Shown: positions 23,474 to 33,215 of the stretch, in pieces
Position numbering within the stretch: position 1 is the first letter of the stretch
How the letters are laid out: each line of letters opens with the position of its first letter
NCBI RefSeq assembly: GCF_018881815.1
Contig: NZ_JACVPP010000001.1
Coordinates: 741,352-805,351, forward strand
Length of the DNA: 64,000 bases
DNA from: Polynucleobacter sp. MWH-HuK1
GTDB lineage: Bacteria > Pseudomonadota > Gammaproteobacteria > Burkholderiales > Burkholderiaceae
Reading direction: 5' to 3'
Notes under the pieces: model-generated
What the model saw: only the letters and a program-made list of their open reading frames with translations
The model's database searches: none
Told to the model about the DNA's origin: nothing
Program-made: the position numbers and the translations under genes

Positions 23474-23920
23474 ATGAGTCTAAAAGATCAAATTACTGAA
23501 GATATGAAAATTGCTATGCGCGCAAAAGAAAGTGAGCGCTTAGGAACTATTCGTCTCTTGTTGGCAGCGATTAAGCAACGTGAAGTTGATGAGCGCATCG
23601 TGGTCGATGATGCTGGCGTCATTGCAACTGTTGAGAAAATGATTAAGCAACGTAAAGACTCCATCTCTCAATTTGAAAAAGCTGGGCGCGATGATTTGGT
23701 TGCGGTCGAAGCTGCCGAGATGGTGATCTTGCAGACGTACTTGCCAGCGCAGCTATCTGATGCTGAAGTGGAAGCTGCTGTAGCGGCTGCCGTTGCTTCT
23801 ACTGGCGCTGCTGGCCCGCAGGATATGGGTAAGGTGATTGGCCTTCTTAAAGGCCAGCTCGCAGGCAAAGCAGATATGGGTAAAGTTTCTGGTTTGGTAA
23901 AAGCAGCACTCGCCAAGTAA
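23474..23920 (+). CDS. GatB/YqeY domain protein
   Basis: MSLKDQITEDMKIAMRAKESERLGTIRLLLAAIKQREVDER; lies between rpsU and dnaG. Confidence 0.92.
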   Translation: MSLKDQITEDMKIAMRAKESERLGTIRLLLAAIKQREVDERIVVDDAGVIATVEKMIKQRKDSISQFEKAGRDDLVAVEAAEMVILQTYLPAQLSDAEVEAAVAAAVASTGAAGPQDMGKVIGLLKGQLAGKADMGKVSGLVKAALAK

Positions 23921-23956
23921 GTATCCAAATAAGCGAAACAGTTTCATACTCGCCTT

Positions 23957-25924
23957 ATGGCACTCATCCCACAATCCTTTATTGCCGATCTATTAAATCG
24001 GGTAGACATCGTTGATGTGGTTGGGCAGCACGTAAAGTTAAAAAAAGCGGGTGCAAACTTTCAGGGTTTGTGCCCCTTTCATTCCGAGAAATCTCCTTCG
24101 TTTTCAGTATCGCCCACCAAACAGTTTTATCACTGCTTTGGTTGTGGTGCGCACGGATCTGCCATTAGCTTTTTAATGGAGTATTCCGGTCTAGGTTACG
24201 TTGATGCAATTGAAGACTTGGCGCGCTCTGCTGGTTTAGATGTGCCGCGTGAAGAGCGCACGGCAAATGATGTTGCGCGTCAGCAGCAGGCTATGGCACT
24301 GAGCGAAGTAATGAGTACTGCGGCAGATTGGTATCGCCAGCAACTCAAGGGTAACACCCGAGCAGTTGAATATCTCAAAGGTCGTGGACTTACTGGTGAG
24401 ATTGCTAAACGCTACGCCTTAGGCTATGCGCCTGATGGCTGGCAGGGTCTAGAGGCAGTTTTTGGAACTTATTCCAATGATGAGGTTGCCAAGACATTGT
24501 TAGAGGGTGGTTTACTGATTCAGGGTGAGCAATCCGAAGGTGCAAATGTAAAGCGTTATGACCGTTTCCGTGATCGCATCATGTTCCCAATTCGCAATCC
24601 AAAAGGCCAAACGATTGGCTTTGGTGGGCGCATTTTGGATCAGGGCGAGCCCAAGTATTTAAATTCTCCAGAGACGCCATTGTTCTCAAAAGGTAATACG
24701 CTCTATGGTTTGTTTGAAGCGAGACAGGCGATTCGCTCGCAAGAATATGTCTTGGTGTGTGAAGGTTATATGGATGTAGTGGCATTGGCGCAATTGGGAT
24801 TTTCAAATGCAGTTGCCACTTTAGGTACTGCATGTACTGCTAATCACGTGCGCATGCTATTGCGTCAAACGGATAAAGTGGTGTTCTCATTTGATGGCGA
24901 CTCTGCTGGACAACGCGCTGCGCGGCGCGCACTGGAAGCATGCTTGCCTTTAATGTCAGACGATAAAGAAATTCGTTTCTTATTTTTACCGACTGAGCAT
25001 GATCCAGATAGCTATGTACGGGCTTATGGCGCACCGGCATTTGAAAAAGTGATTAAAGAGGCTATGTCCATCTCTAGCTTCTTCTTCAAAGTTGTCAGCG
25101 AAGATCATGAGTTAACTACCCCGGAGGGTAGGGCTCATACCCATCATGCCGCTAAACCTCTTTTGCTTTCAATGCCGCCGATTGCACTGCGCACACAAAT
25201 CTTGCGTGAGTTAGCCATTCGCACGAATACCACCCCGGCTGAGCTTGAAGCATTTTGTGGTTTGACAGTAGCGCCTGCACCTGTGCGTCAAACTACTTAT
25301 CAACCGATGCAAGCCAGAACTGCGGGCACTCAAGGCAATCAAAATAATCAGAATACGTTTTCAGGTAACGGCAATCGTCAAGGCGCACCTTGGCAAGCAT
25401 CCAAAGGATCTGCAAAACGCGTTGCGAGTCAAAATATTGAACCGCCTAAAGCGCCAACCGATTTGGCGGAGCAGATGTTGCGAGTCATCATTCAGTTTCC
25501 ACATTTAGGAAAGGCGCTAGATGAGAATAAGCGAGCGCTTGCATTAAAAGCTGCAGAACAAAGATCTGAAAAAGCGCATGCCTTGATGAAAGATCTTTTG
25601 GCTCAGTGTGACTTGGTTGAGTTGATCCCTGGTGAAGGGAATAAACCAGCTACCGCAGGTGCCGGAGCTTTTGCGATGTTCCAAGATCAACTCTCTCGTA
25701 GTGAGTTGGCGCCCCTGTATGAAGTTCTCAGAAATCGAGTGATGGGTTCTGATTTGGAGCTCGATGGCGCTGCTGCAGATCTAGATGGGGCATTCAAAAA
25801 ACTGGAATTAACCCACCTCAAGCAAGAAATGACAGAAATTGCCCAAAAGATCGCCGGAAGTACTGCCACTGAGCAGGACCGGGCTCGATATCGGGAATTG
25901 GGCGAAAAGCTGAAATTCTCCTAA
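23957..25924 (+). CDS. dnaG: DNA primase
   Basis: CPFHSEKSPSFSVSPTKQFYHCFGCGAHG zinc motif; TOPRIM EGYMDVVAL. Confidence 0.97.
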   Translation: MALIPQSFIADLLNRVDIVDVVGQHVKLKKAGANFQGLCPFHSEKSPSFSVSPTKQFYHCFGCGAHGSAISFLMEYSGLGYVDAIEDLARSAGLDVPREERTANDVARQQQAMALSEVMSTAADWYRQQLKGNTRAVEYLKGRGLTGEIAKRYALGYAPDGWQGLEAVFGTYSNDEVAKTLLEGGLLIQGEQSEGANVKRYDRFRDRIMFPIRNPKGQTIGFGGRILDQGEPKYLNSPETPLFSKGNTLYGLFEARQAIRSQEYVLVCEGYMDVVALAQLGFSNAVATLGTACTANHVRMLLRQTDKVVFSFDGDSAGQRAARRALEACLPLMSDDKEIRFLFLPTEHDPDSYVRAYGAPAFEKVIKEAMSISSFFFKVVSEDHELTTPEGRAHTHHAAKPLLLSMPPIALRTQILRELAIRTNTTPAELEAFCGLTVAPAPVRQTTYQPMQARTAGTQGNQNNQNTFSGNGNRQGAPWQASKGSAKRVASQNIEPPKAPTDLAEQMLRVIIQFPHLGKALDENKRALALKAAEQRSEKAHALMKDLLAQCDLVELIPGEGNKPATAGAGAFAMFQDQLSRSELAPLYEVLRNRVMGSDLELDGAAADLDGAFKKLELTHLKQEMTEIAQKIAGSTATEQDRARYRELGEKLKFS

Positions 25925-26156
25925 GAATTTCTGAAAGACCCCTAGAAATCCCCTGAAATTACCCCATATTTTTAAGTAAGAAGGGGGTCAAAAAGTCTCA
26001 ATCGACTATAATCCTCTGTTCCCAAGAAAAAACCGATTTAATTCAGCCACTTGCGCTTTATTTTGATGAAATTTGGGGTAAGTGGGTAAGTGAGTAACGC
26101 GGGGCTGTTTTTCATCAGTCGATATCAACAACAGTAATGTGAGTAAGTGCTAATAA

Positions 26157-28616
26157 ATGCCGAATACCAAGACCAAAAAACCAGCTCCAAAAGCGAAAAC
26201 GCCAGCTAAGCCAGTAAAGCCTGCAGCTAAAGCAAAGTCGTCAGCTAAGCCAGCTCCAAAAGCGAAAACGACAGCTAAGCCAGTAAAGCCTGCAGCTAAG
26301 CCAGCTCCAAAAGCGAAATCTTCTGCCAAACCTGTAGCTAAAGCAAAGGTGTCAGCTAAACCTGTTAAGGCTCTTGCAAAAGCACCTGTTAAGCCAGTAA
26401 AAGTTACGGCTAAGCCAGCTGCAAAAGCTCCTGCGAAATCTGCTAAAGCAGAAGTCAAAGTTGAGTCAGTCAAAAAAGGTAAAGCAGTAGCTGCACCTAA
26501 GGTTGAGTCGGTTAAAGAAACTAAAGCAGCTAAAGAAACAAAAGAAGTTAAGGGTAAAAAAGCTAAGGCTGCAGAGCCAGAGGCTCCTGTAGCAGTTGAG
26601 GAAGAAAAGAAGCGCGGTCGCAAGGCGAAGGCTGATGCGCCTGCTGAAGCTGCTGAACCGGTATTAACCGATCGTCAAAAAGCGCGTGAGCGTAAGGCGA
26701 AAGAGAAGGCGCTTTTAAAAGAATTTGCAGCGCAACAGTTGGGAACTGAAGAACAACAAGAGTTACGCCGTGCTCGCTTGAAGACGTTGATTAAGATGGG
26801 TATGTCCAAGGGTTACTTAACCCATGGTGAGATGAATGACGTGATGTCTGACGAGTTGTCCGATGCCGATGCATTGGAAACTTTGATTAGCTTGCTTAAT
26901 GACATTGGCATTACTGTTTACGAGCAAGCACCTGATGCAGAAACATTAATCCTTTCTGACAATACAGCTGCTGCAGCTTCCGAAGAAGAGGCTGAAGAAG
27001 AGGCTGAAGCAGCTTTATCTACTGTTGATTCAGAATTTGGACGCACTACTGACCCAGTACGTATGTATATGCGTGAAATGGGTACGGTTGACTTGTTGAC
27101 TCGCGAAGGCGAGATCGTCATTGCGAAGAAGATCGAAGCTGGCCTCAAAGACATGGTGATGGCTTTGGCTGCTTGCCCTGTAACGATTGCCGAGATTCTG
27201 AGTAACGTTGATAAGATCGCTAGTGGCGAGATGGAAATAGACCAGTTTGTGGATGGTTTGGTTGATCCAAATGCAGAAGATATTAAGCTCGGACCTGAAG
27301 AGCCGGAGATTGACCCAGATGCTGAAGAGGGCGAAGAGGGTGATGAAGATGATGCTGGTGGCAGTGGCGGTGGTGCTGCAACAGCAAACGCTAAGCAATT
27401 AGAAGAGTTAAAGCAAATCTCCTTAGAGAAGTTTGCAATCGTTCGCACACAAGCTGACAAGATGCGCCGTGCGTTTGATAAAGACGGATATAACTGCCCT
27501 GCATACGTAAAAGCACAAGATGCCATTCGTGCTGAATTGCTTGGTTTCCGCTTAACAGCGAAGAGTGTTGAGAAGTTATGTGACACCATGCGTTCACAAG
27601 TAGACCAAGTATGGAAGCTTGAGCGTGGCATTGTGAGCTTGTTGGTAGACAAAGTGGGCGTTAATCGTGGTGAAGTATTAAAAGACTTCCCTAAGATGTC
27701 AATGAACCTCGCTTGGACTGACAAGTTGCTCAAAGAGAACAAGCCATATAGCGCACTCTTGCAACGTAATGTTCCAGCTATTCAAGAGTTGCAACAGAAG
27801 TTGATTGATATTCAGAAGAATGTCGTTATTCCACTTCCAGAATTAAAAGAAGTTAACAAGCAAATGATCGCTGGCGAGAAGCGTGCCCGTGAAGCTAAAC
27901 GTGAGATGACTGTGGCCAACTTACGTTTGGTTATCTCAATCGCTAAGAAATACACCAACCGCGGTTTGCAGTTCTTGGATTTGATCCAAGAAGGCAATAT
28001 CGGCCTGATGAAGGCGGTAGATAAGTTTGAATACCGTCGTGGTTATAAGTTCTCTACCTATGCAACTTGGTGGATTCGTCAGGCGATCACTCGTTCCATC
28101 GCTGACCAGGCACGTACGATCCGTATCCCTGTTCATATGATCGAGACGATCAACAAGATGAACCGTATCAGCCGTCAGATCTTGCAAGAAACTGGTCATG
28201 AGCCTGATGCTGCAACCTTGGCACTGAAGATGGAGATCCCAGAAGACAAGATTCGCAAGATCATGAAGATTGCTAAAGAACCTATCTCCATGGAGACGCC
28301 AATCGGTGACGATGAAGATTCTCATTTAGGCGACTTTATTGAAGACGGAAATACATTGGCGCCAGCAGAAGCAGCTTTGCATGACTCTATGCGCGATGTA
28401 GTGAAAGACGTTCTCGATTCATTGACGCCGCGCGAAGCAAAAGTATTGCGTATGCGCTTTGGTGTTGAGATGAGTACAGATCACACTCTCGAAGAAGTAG
28501 GAAAGCAGTTTGACGTTACTCGTGAGCGTATTCGTCAGATTGAAGCTAAGGCTTTGCGTAAGATGCGCCACCCAAGCCGTAGCGACAAGCTCAAAACCTT
28601 CTTAGAAGAAGACTGA
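26157..28616 (+). CDS. rpoD: RNA polymerase sigma factor RpoD with Lys/Ala/Pro-rich N-terminal extension
   Basis: Sigma70 regions 1.1-4 ([59 protein letters not shown]); about 170 aa K/A/P-rich leader. Confidence 0.97.
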   Translation: MPNTKTKKPAPKAKTPAKPVKPAAKAKSSAKPAPKAKTTAKPVKPAAKPAPKAKSSAKPVAKAKVSAKPVKALAKAPVKPVKVTAKPAAKAPAKSAKAEVKVESVKKGKAVAAPKVESVKETKAAKETKEVKGKKAKAAEPEAPVAVEEEKKRGRKAKADAPAEAAEPVLTDRQKARERKAKEKALLKEFAAQQLGTEEQQELRRARLKTLIKMGMSKGYLTHGEMNDVMSDELSDADALETLISLLNDIGITVYEQAPDAETLILSDNTAAAASEEEAEEEAEAALSTVDSEFGRTTDPVRMYMREMGTVDLLTREGEIVIAKKIEAGLKDMVMALAACPVTIAEILSNVDKIASGEMEIDQFVDGLVDPNAEDIKLGPEEPEIDPDAEEGEEGDEDDAGGSGGGAATANAKQLEELKQISLEKFAIVRTQADKMRRAFDKDGYNCPAYVKAQDAIRAELLGFRLTAKSVEKLCDTMRSQVDQVWKLERGIVSLLVDKVGVNRGEVLKDFPKMSMNLAWTDKLLKENKPYSALLQRNVPAIQELQQKLIDIQKNVVIPLPELKEVNKQMIAGEKRAREAKREMTVANLRLVISIAKKYTNRGLQFLDLIQEGNIGLMKAVDKFEYRRGYKFSTYATWWIRQAITRSIADQARTIRIPVHMIETINKMNRISRQILQETGHEPDAATLALKMEIPEDKIRKIMKIAKEPISMETPIGDDEDSHLGDFIEDGNTLAPAEAALHDSMRDVVKDVLDSLTPREAKVLRMRFGVEMSTDHTLEEVGKQFDVTRERIRQIEAKALRKMRHPSRSDKLKTFLEED

Positions 28617-28626
28617 TAAGACTAAC

Positions 28627-28665
28627 GGGCCCATAGCTCAGTTGGTTAGAGCAGAGGACTCATAA
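28627..28665 (+). pseudogene. 5' half of host tRNA(CAU) gene, cut at the anticodon loop (left junction 'A' of island)
   Basis: gggcccatagctcagttggttagagcagaggactcataa is identical to the first 37 nt of the intact copies plus AA; sequence then diverges (gagagataacc...) with no 3' half. Confidence 0.88.
28659..28665. other. Putative att crossover core CTCATAA (junction A)
   Basis: Same 7-mer found at 38233-38239 and 55552-55558, each flanked by arm-like repeats; equals the tRNA anticodon loop. Confidence 0.65.
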
Positions 28666-28741
28666 GAGAGATAACCTCGTTGTATTTTGCTAAGAACCTA
28701 ATAAACATAAGGGTCTTAGCGTGGTAAGGGTGGATAAGTTT

Positions 28742-28764
28742 GCTTACACACCGCTTACACACCG
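28742..28764. repeat. Tandem 11-bp repeat CTTACACACCG x2, candidate integrase arm-type sites
   Basis: gcttacacaccgcttacacaccg, starting 78 bp after the CTCATAA core; repeated at 55636-55658, 79 bp after that core. Confidence 0.7.
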
Positions 28765-28824
28765 AGGCAAGTTGTAAAGCAGTAGTTTTAGCCCAGTTTT
28801 ATCGGGTTAAAAAGAGTAGTTTTA

Positions 28825-29112
28825 GGGCCCATAGCTCAGTTGGTTAGAGCAGAGGACTCATAGCGAAAGTTGTGCCTTATGCGTGGAAACTGCATAAGGG
28901 ATGGTGTCAAATTCGGAGAAAGCTAAAGGTAGAAATATCCAAGCTAACGCCGAGCCAAGCTTCAGTATGAAAGTGCTGTTGAAGGTGTAGAGACTAGACG
29001 GCACCCACCTAAGTCGAGTAATCGATATGGTGAAGGCATAGTCCAGGGAGTTAGGAAACTAACACAAACCGGAATCCTTTGGTCCCAGGTTCAAGTCCTG
29101 GTGGGCCCACCA
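28825..29112 (+). tRNA. tRNA-Ile2(CAU)-like gene, copy 1, interrupted by group I intron (exons 28825-28861 and 29073-29112)
   Basis: Spliced 77 nt: GGGCCCA/TGGGCCC acceptor, GAGGA-CTCATAA-TCCTT anticodon arm, encoded CCA. Ile2 rather than Met is inferred from C4-G69/C5-G68 and the Azoarcus precedent. Confidence 0.88.
28862..29072 (+). ncRNA. Azoarcus-type group I intron (211 nt) after the anticodon, copy 1
   Basis: P1 CAU/GUG with U-G at the splice site; gggatggtgtcaaattcgg, gtgtagagactagacggcacccacctaag, gaaggcatagtccaggga core, ends in G. Matches my recall of the Azoarcus tRNA-Ile(CAU) intron. Confidence 0.93.
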
Positions 29113-29119
29113 GAAAAGC

Positions 29120-29150
29120 AAACCCTCATCAGAAATGGTGGGGGTTTTGT
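29120..29150 (+). terminator. Terminator of tRNA copy 1
   Basis: aaaccctcatcagaaatggtgggggtttt hairpin plus T-rich tail; near-identical after copy 2 and the 32.86 kb relic. Confidence 0.8.
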
Positions 29151-29156
29151 CTTTTG

Positions 29157-29177
29157 AGCGTTACTTTAAGTAACGGT
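29157..29177. repeat. 21-bp island palindrome, copy 1
   Basis: agcgttactttaagtaacggt (one mismatch to consensus AGCGTTACTTWAAGTAACGCT). Confidence 0.85.
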
Positions 29178-29185
29178 AAAGTTGC

Positions 29186-29827
29186 TTAGATTTTGTTAGT
29201 CAATATCAAGTCAGCAAATGCCTTACCGCCAGAAGAAATATGGTCTCTCATCGCATCTGCTGCTTTATCTGCCTCCCCTTTCAAAATCCACTCAGCAACT
29301 GCTTTATGTTCAAGCTGCGATTTTTTGAGGCGCCCAGGTTTTTCAAACAAATGCCCGCGATATCCAGAGATCTGTAATCTCGCTGCTTTCGTTTGTTCAA
29401 CAATATAAGGGTTGCCACTGGCTCTATAAATTACCTCGTGGAATTGCACGTTTGCTAACTGGTAATTGTTGATATCTTGTGCGTTGGCAAATTTCTCAGT
29501 TTGCTTAATGGCTTCTTTAATTTCTTTTGAGTACTTGGTATTAATGCGTTGCGCAGCGAGCCTGGCTAGGACGCCCTCTAGCTCGCCCAGCCCTTCCATC
29601 ATGGCAATTAATTCATGGGCGGTAAGTTTTTTGACATAAATTCCTGTTCTAGGAATGATGTCAATTAATCCCTGGGCACTTAAGAGTAGTAGCGCCTCTC
29701 TTACGGGAGTTCTCGAAGTCTTAAATTTTGTAGCTAAGGCACGCTCATCTAAGGCTGTGCCTGGTGCTAATTTTCCTTCACGAAACTCATTTTCGATTCG
29801 CTTACGTATGCTTTGCTGGGTGTTCAT
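29186..29827 (-). CDS. GntR-family (FCD/FadR subfamily) transcriptional regulator
   Basis: N-terminal wHTH (LDERALATKFKTSRTPVREALLLLSAQGLI) and FCD-like C-terminal domain. Confidence 0.9.
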   Translation of the reverse strand: MNTQQSIRKRIENEFREGKLAPGTALDERALATKFKTSRTPVREALLLLSAQGLIDIIPRTGIYVKKLTAHELIAMMEGLGELEGVLARLAAQRINTKYSKEIKEAIKQTEKFANAQDINNYQLANVQFHEVIYRASGNPYIVEQTKAARLQISGYRGHLFEKPGRLKKSQLEHKAVAEWILKGEADKAADAMRDHISSGGKAFADLILTNKI

Positions 29828-29858
29828 GGATTCTAGGGTTTCTACTGGTTGTGATGTA

Positions 29859-29872
29859 GTTGATATATCAAC
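29859..29872. promoter_or_regulatory. Candidate GntR operator, 14-bp palindrome gttgatatatcaac
   Basis: Perfect palindrome between divergent GntR and ECH genes; half site gttgatat repeated just downstream. Confidence 0.5.
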
Positions 29873-29885
29873 AATATCCGTTGAT

Positions 29886-30668
29886 ATGCAAAATATACAC
29901 CCTAAAGAATCTTATGCACCATGCCTTAGTATCAATGGCTCATTGGCTACGATTACCTTAAATAGAGCTGCCTCGGCTAATAAGCTCACCCCTGAAGATT
30001 TAGGGGTTTTGCGTAGTCATATTCAGGCTGTCAACACGAATGCTGAAGTGTTGGTATTGGTGCTGCGGGCCGAAGGTAAGTATTTCTGTAGCGGATTTGA
30101 TATTGCAGAGGTGATTAAGAGTAGCCAAATAAAGGGAGTGAGTTTTGGTGAAATGGTAGACGTGCTTGAAGCGTGTAGAGCCGTAACGATCGCTGTAGTC
30201 CAAGGCGGTGTTTATGGCGGCGCTACCGATATGGCTCTAGCTTGCGATTTTCGATTGGGTAGTGAGGCGACTGAGATGTTTATGCCAGCAGCTCGCCTAG
30301 GATTGCATTTCTATCAAAGCGGATTAGAGCGCTATGTAACCCGACTTGGGATTGATACGACTAAAAGATTATTTCTAACAAGTGAAAAGTTAGACGCAAA
30401 ACAAATGCTGGATATTGGGTTTTTAACCTCACTATATTCAGATCAAAAGAGCTTAGATGAAGGGCTCCATAAATTGACCATATCACTAGTTGACAAGGCG
30501 CCAATCGCTCTGTTGGGAATGAAAAATTCAATTAATGCGATTGCTAGAAATAGGGCAGATGCTAAAGCTATTGATGCTCTAGTTCAGCAATCTGTTCAAT
30601 CTGGCGATATTCAAGAAGGGGCTTTGGCATGGCAACAAAAAAGATCACCAAAGTTCACAGGTAAATAA
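29886..30668 (+). CDS. Enoyl-CoA hydratase/isomerase family protein
   Basis: Crotonase fold: LRAEGKYFCSGFDIAEV, YGGATDMALACDFRLGSE; ATG at 29886 preferred over the ORF-track start. Confidence 0.85.
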   Translation: MQNIHPKESYAPCLSINGSLATITLNRAASANKLTPEDLGVLRSHIQAVNTNAEVLVLVLRAEGKYFCSGFDIAEVIKSSQIKGVSFGEMVDVLEACRAVTIAVVQGGVYGGATDMALACDFRLGSEATEMFMPAARLGLHFYQSGLERYVTRLGIDTTKRLFLTSEKLDAKQMLDIGFLTSLYSDQKSLDEGLHKLTISLVDKAPIALLGMKNSINAIARNRADAKAIDALVQQSVQSGDIQEGALAWQQKRSPKFTGK

Positions 30669-30684
30669 AAATTAGGAGGAGACA

Positions 30685-31650
30685 ATGAAAAAATTGCTTA
30701 TAACAATAGCTTTCATTATTAGCAGCGCACAGCTAGTCTTTGCGCAGGAGTATCCGCAAAAACCCATTACTTTAGTTGTGGGCTTTCCTCCTGGGGGTGG
30801 GGCGGATGCCGTAGCTCGTATAGTGAGCGATAAGCTTTCAAGGGTTTTAGAGCAGCCCATCATCATTAATAACATGCCTGGAGCTGGAACTACCATTGCA
30901 TCCGCTTATGTGGCTAAAGCTGCGCCAGATGGTTACACATTGCTTTTGGCAGGCCCGGGACTATATGGTGCTGACCAGTATCTCTATAAAAGCGCAAAAT
31001 ATGATGGCGTTAAAAACTTTACAGCAATTACCCGTTGGTCTTTGGCGCCTATGATGCTCGCTGCTAATAAAGATGTTCCGGTAAAAAATACTCAAGAATT
31101 AATTGCCTATGCCAAGAAAAATCCTGACAAGGTGACGTATTCATCATCTGGGGTGGGGGTAGTGACCCACCTAGCAGCCCTGGAGTTTGAAAAGGCAACC
31201 AATACAAAACTCATGCATATCCCCTACAAGGGAGGCGCACCTTCGTTGCAAGCACTTGCAGCGGGCGATGTGCAGATTAGCTTTGGCACACCGCCCTCAG
31301 TAATGCCTTTAGCGCAGTCTGGTAGATTAAAAATACTATCAGTGACTACGCAACAGCGCTCACCACTTTTTGCAGATATTCCATCGATGAAGGATGCTGG
31401 GGTCAAAGATTTGGATTTCACATTCTGGTTTGGCTTGTACGGTCCAGCTGGATTACCTACTGATGTATCAAAGAAGTTGTTCGATGCGAGTTTAGTTGCA
31501 TTAAATGACCCTGAGGTTAAGGCAAGGCTTGAGAAATCCGGTAACAATGCGGCCCCATCAAAATCACAGAACGACTTTTTGATGTTATCGATTGGTGAGG
31601 GCAGAAAGAGCAAAGATTTATTAGAGCAGACGGGGGCTAAAGTCGAATGA
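30685..31650 (+). CDS. TctC/Bug-family periplasmic binding protein
   Basis: Signal peptide; YPQKPITLVVGFPPGGGADAVARIV; HIPYKGGAPSLQAL. Confidence 0.92.
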   Translation: MKKLLITIAFIISSAQLVFAQEYPQKPITLVVGFPPGGGADAVARIVSDKLSRVLEQPIIINNMPGAGTTIASAYVAKAAPDGYTLLLAGPGLYGADQYLYKSAKYDGVKNFTAITRWSLAPMMLAANKDVPVKNTQELIAYAKKNPDKVTYSSSGVGVVTHLAALEFEKATNTKLMHIPYKGGAPSLQALAAGDVQISFGTPPSVMPLAQSGRLKILSVTTQQRSPLFADIPSMKDAGVKDLDFTFWFGLYGPAGLPTDVSKKLFDASLVALNDPEVKARLEKSGNNAAPSKSQNDFLMLSIGEGRKSKDLLEQTGAKVE

Positions 31651-32813
31651 GTAATTCAAATGTGGCAAAACTTGGTCCTTTAAGTGGAATCACTGTAGTT
31701 GATTTAACTAGGGTATTGGCGGGACCTTATTGCACATTGCTAATGGCAGATCTTGGCGCTCGCGTCATTAAGGTGGAGCAGCCTAATATTGGCGATGACT
31801 CGCGTCAAATAGGACCATTCATAGATGGTGAGTCTGCCTATTTCATGTCGATTAATCGCAATAAAGAATCCATCGCATTAGATTTAAAAGCTGAGGCTGA
31901 TAAGAAGATATTTGAATCTCTATTGGAGACTGCTGACGTATTGGTAGAAAACTTTCGTCCAGGCACTATGGAGAAGTTGGGCTATAGCTGGGAGGTATTG
32001 CATCAACGTTACCCCAAATTGGTCTTTACTTCAGTCTCAGGCTTTGGGCAAACTGGCCCATATAGCAAAAGGCCTGCATATGATATGGTGGTACAAGCCA
32101 TGGGCGGCATTATGAGTTTGACAGGACAACCTGGCGGTCCTCCAACCCGAGTGGGTGTTTCAATTGGAGATCTTGGAGCTGGTTTATATGCCATGATTGG
32201 TACACAGGCTGCACTATTACAAAGAGAGCGAACGGGCATGGGTGAGCAAGTTGACGTGGCTATGCTCGATTGCCAAGTCGCATTGCTTGAAAACTCCATT
32301 GCTCGTTATGAAGTAGATAAGCGTATTCCTGAGCCCATTGGTTCACGTCATCCTTCAATTACCCCCTTTGATGTTTTTAAGGCAAAAGATGGCTGGATGG
32401 TGGTGGCAGCAGGCAATGACATGTTGTTTCAACGCTTGTGCAATATTTTGAATCTACCTAACTTAAAAACAGATGAGAGATTTTCTACAAACCCATTGCG
32501 ATGCGAGCATCATGATCAGTTAAAAGTAGAACTTGAAAAACGCCTCCAAGAGGAAGCTTGTAAGCACTGGATTGACTTATTAATGGAAAATAATATTCCA
32601 ACGGGTGAATATAATAATTTGGCCCAAGTTTTGGAAAGTCCCCAAATACACGAGCGTGAGATGTTATTGGATGTTTTTTCTGCAAATGGCAGTAAGTTAA
32701 CAGTGGCGGGTAACCCTATTCATATTGGGTCATTTGTTTCTAAGGTAGATAGAAATCCCCCGGCATTGGATCAAGATAGACATGAAATAATGAAGGAATT
32801 GAATTTGGACTGA
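31647..32813 (+). CDS. CaiB/BaiF family CoA-transferase
   Basis: LSGITVVDLTRVLAGPYCTLLMADLGARVIKVEQP; RPAYDMVVQAMGG. Confidence 0.93.
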   Translation: MSNSNVAKLGPLSGITVVDLTRVLAGPYCTLLMADLGARVIKVEQPNIGDDSRQIGPFIDGESAYFMSINRNKESIALDLKAEADKKIFESLLETADVLVENFRPGTMEKLGYSWEVLHQRYPKLVFTSVSGFGQTGPYSKRPAYDMVVQAMGGIMSLTGQPGGPPTRVGVSIGDLGAGLYAMIGTQAALLQRERTGMGEQVDVAMLDCQVALLENSIARYEVDKRIPEPIGSRHPSITPFDVFKAKDGWMVVAAGNDMLFQRLCNILNLPNLKTDERFSTNPLRCEHHDQLKVELEKRLQEEACKHWIDLLMENNIPTGEYNNLAQVLESPQIHEREMLLDVFSANGSKLTVAGNPIHIGSFVSKVDRNPPALDQDRHEIMKELNLD

Positions 32814-32860
32814 TGTGCATTTGGATGGGTGAGCCTCAATTGGGTATCCTAGAGACATAC

Positions 32861-32882
32861 TCAAGTCCTAGTGGGCCCACCA
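32861..32882 (+). pseudogene. Relic 3' end of the same tRNA(CAU) (T-arm/acceptor/CCA)
   Basis: tcaagtcctagtgggcccacca matches the intact 3' end at 21/22 positions; followed by the same terminator and palindrome. Confidence 0.85.
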
Positions 32883-32926
32883 GAATAACAAACCCTCATC
32901 AGCAATGGTGGGGTTTTTGTCTTTTA

Positions 32927-32947
32927 AGCGTTACTTAAAGTAGCGGC
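32927..32947. repeat. 21-bp island palindrome, copy 2 (degenerate)
   Basis: agcgttacttaaagtagcggc. Confidence 0.75.
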
Positions 32948-33200
32948 ATTCATCAAATAAGTCCTTGATTTTTGCCTCCTGATACCTTAGTGCTAACTGA
33001 AGTAAAGTTGCCGTCCTGTTAACTTTCAACTTATCCATGAGGTTCGCTCTATGCGCTTCTAGGGCCTTAACGGAAATGCCGAAGTCTGAGCCAATCACTT
33101 TATTAATTCTGTCGGCACAAATATGATTTAAAACATCGATCTCTCTGCGGATTAAAAGTTGATTGTGTTGATTGATCTGATTGAGGATGGTGGTTCCCAT
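32931..33200 (-). pseudogene. Truncated LuxR/FixJ-type response regulator (HTH only)
   Basis: VKALEAHRANLMDKLKVNRTATLLQLALRYQEA resembles the C-terminus of the FixJ-like protein at 39870-40514; no receiver domain. Confidence 0.6.
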
Positions 33201-33215
33201 GTTCTATTTTTAAAA

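Noticed and set aside
26157-26460. Regular repeats that could suggest a CRISPR-like or satellite array
   Set aside because: In-frame codon repeats encoding the K/A/P-rich RpoD leader; no unique spacers. No CRISPR array seen in the window.
26150-26623. 157-aa antisense ORF over the rpoD leader (Ala/Gly/Phe/Leu-rich)
   Set aside because: Mirror image of the low-complexity K/A/P repeat; not an independent gene.
28627-28665. Considered as a third functional tRNA gene
   Set aside because: No 3' half follows; sequence diverges directly after the anticodon loop.
28862-29072. Homing endonuclease inside the introns
   Set aside because: Introns are only 211-212 nt with no ORF; mobility by homing is not supported here.
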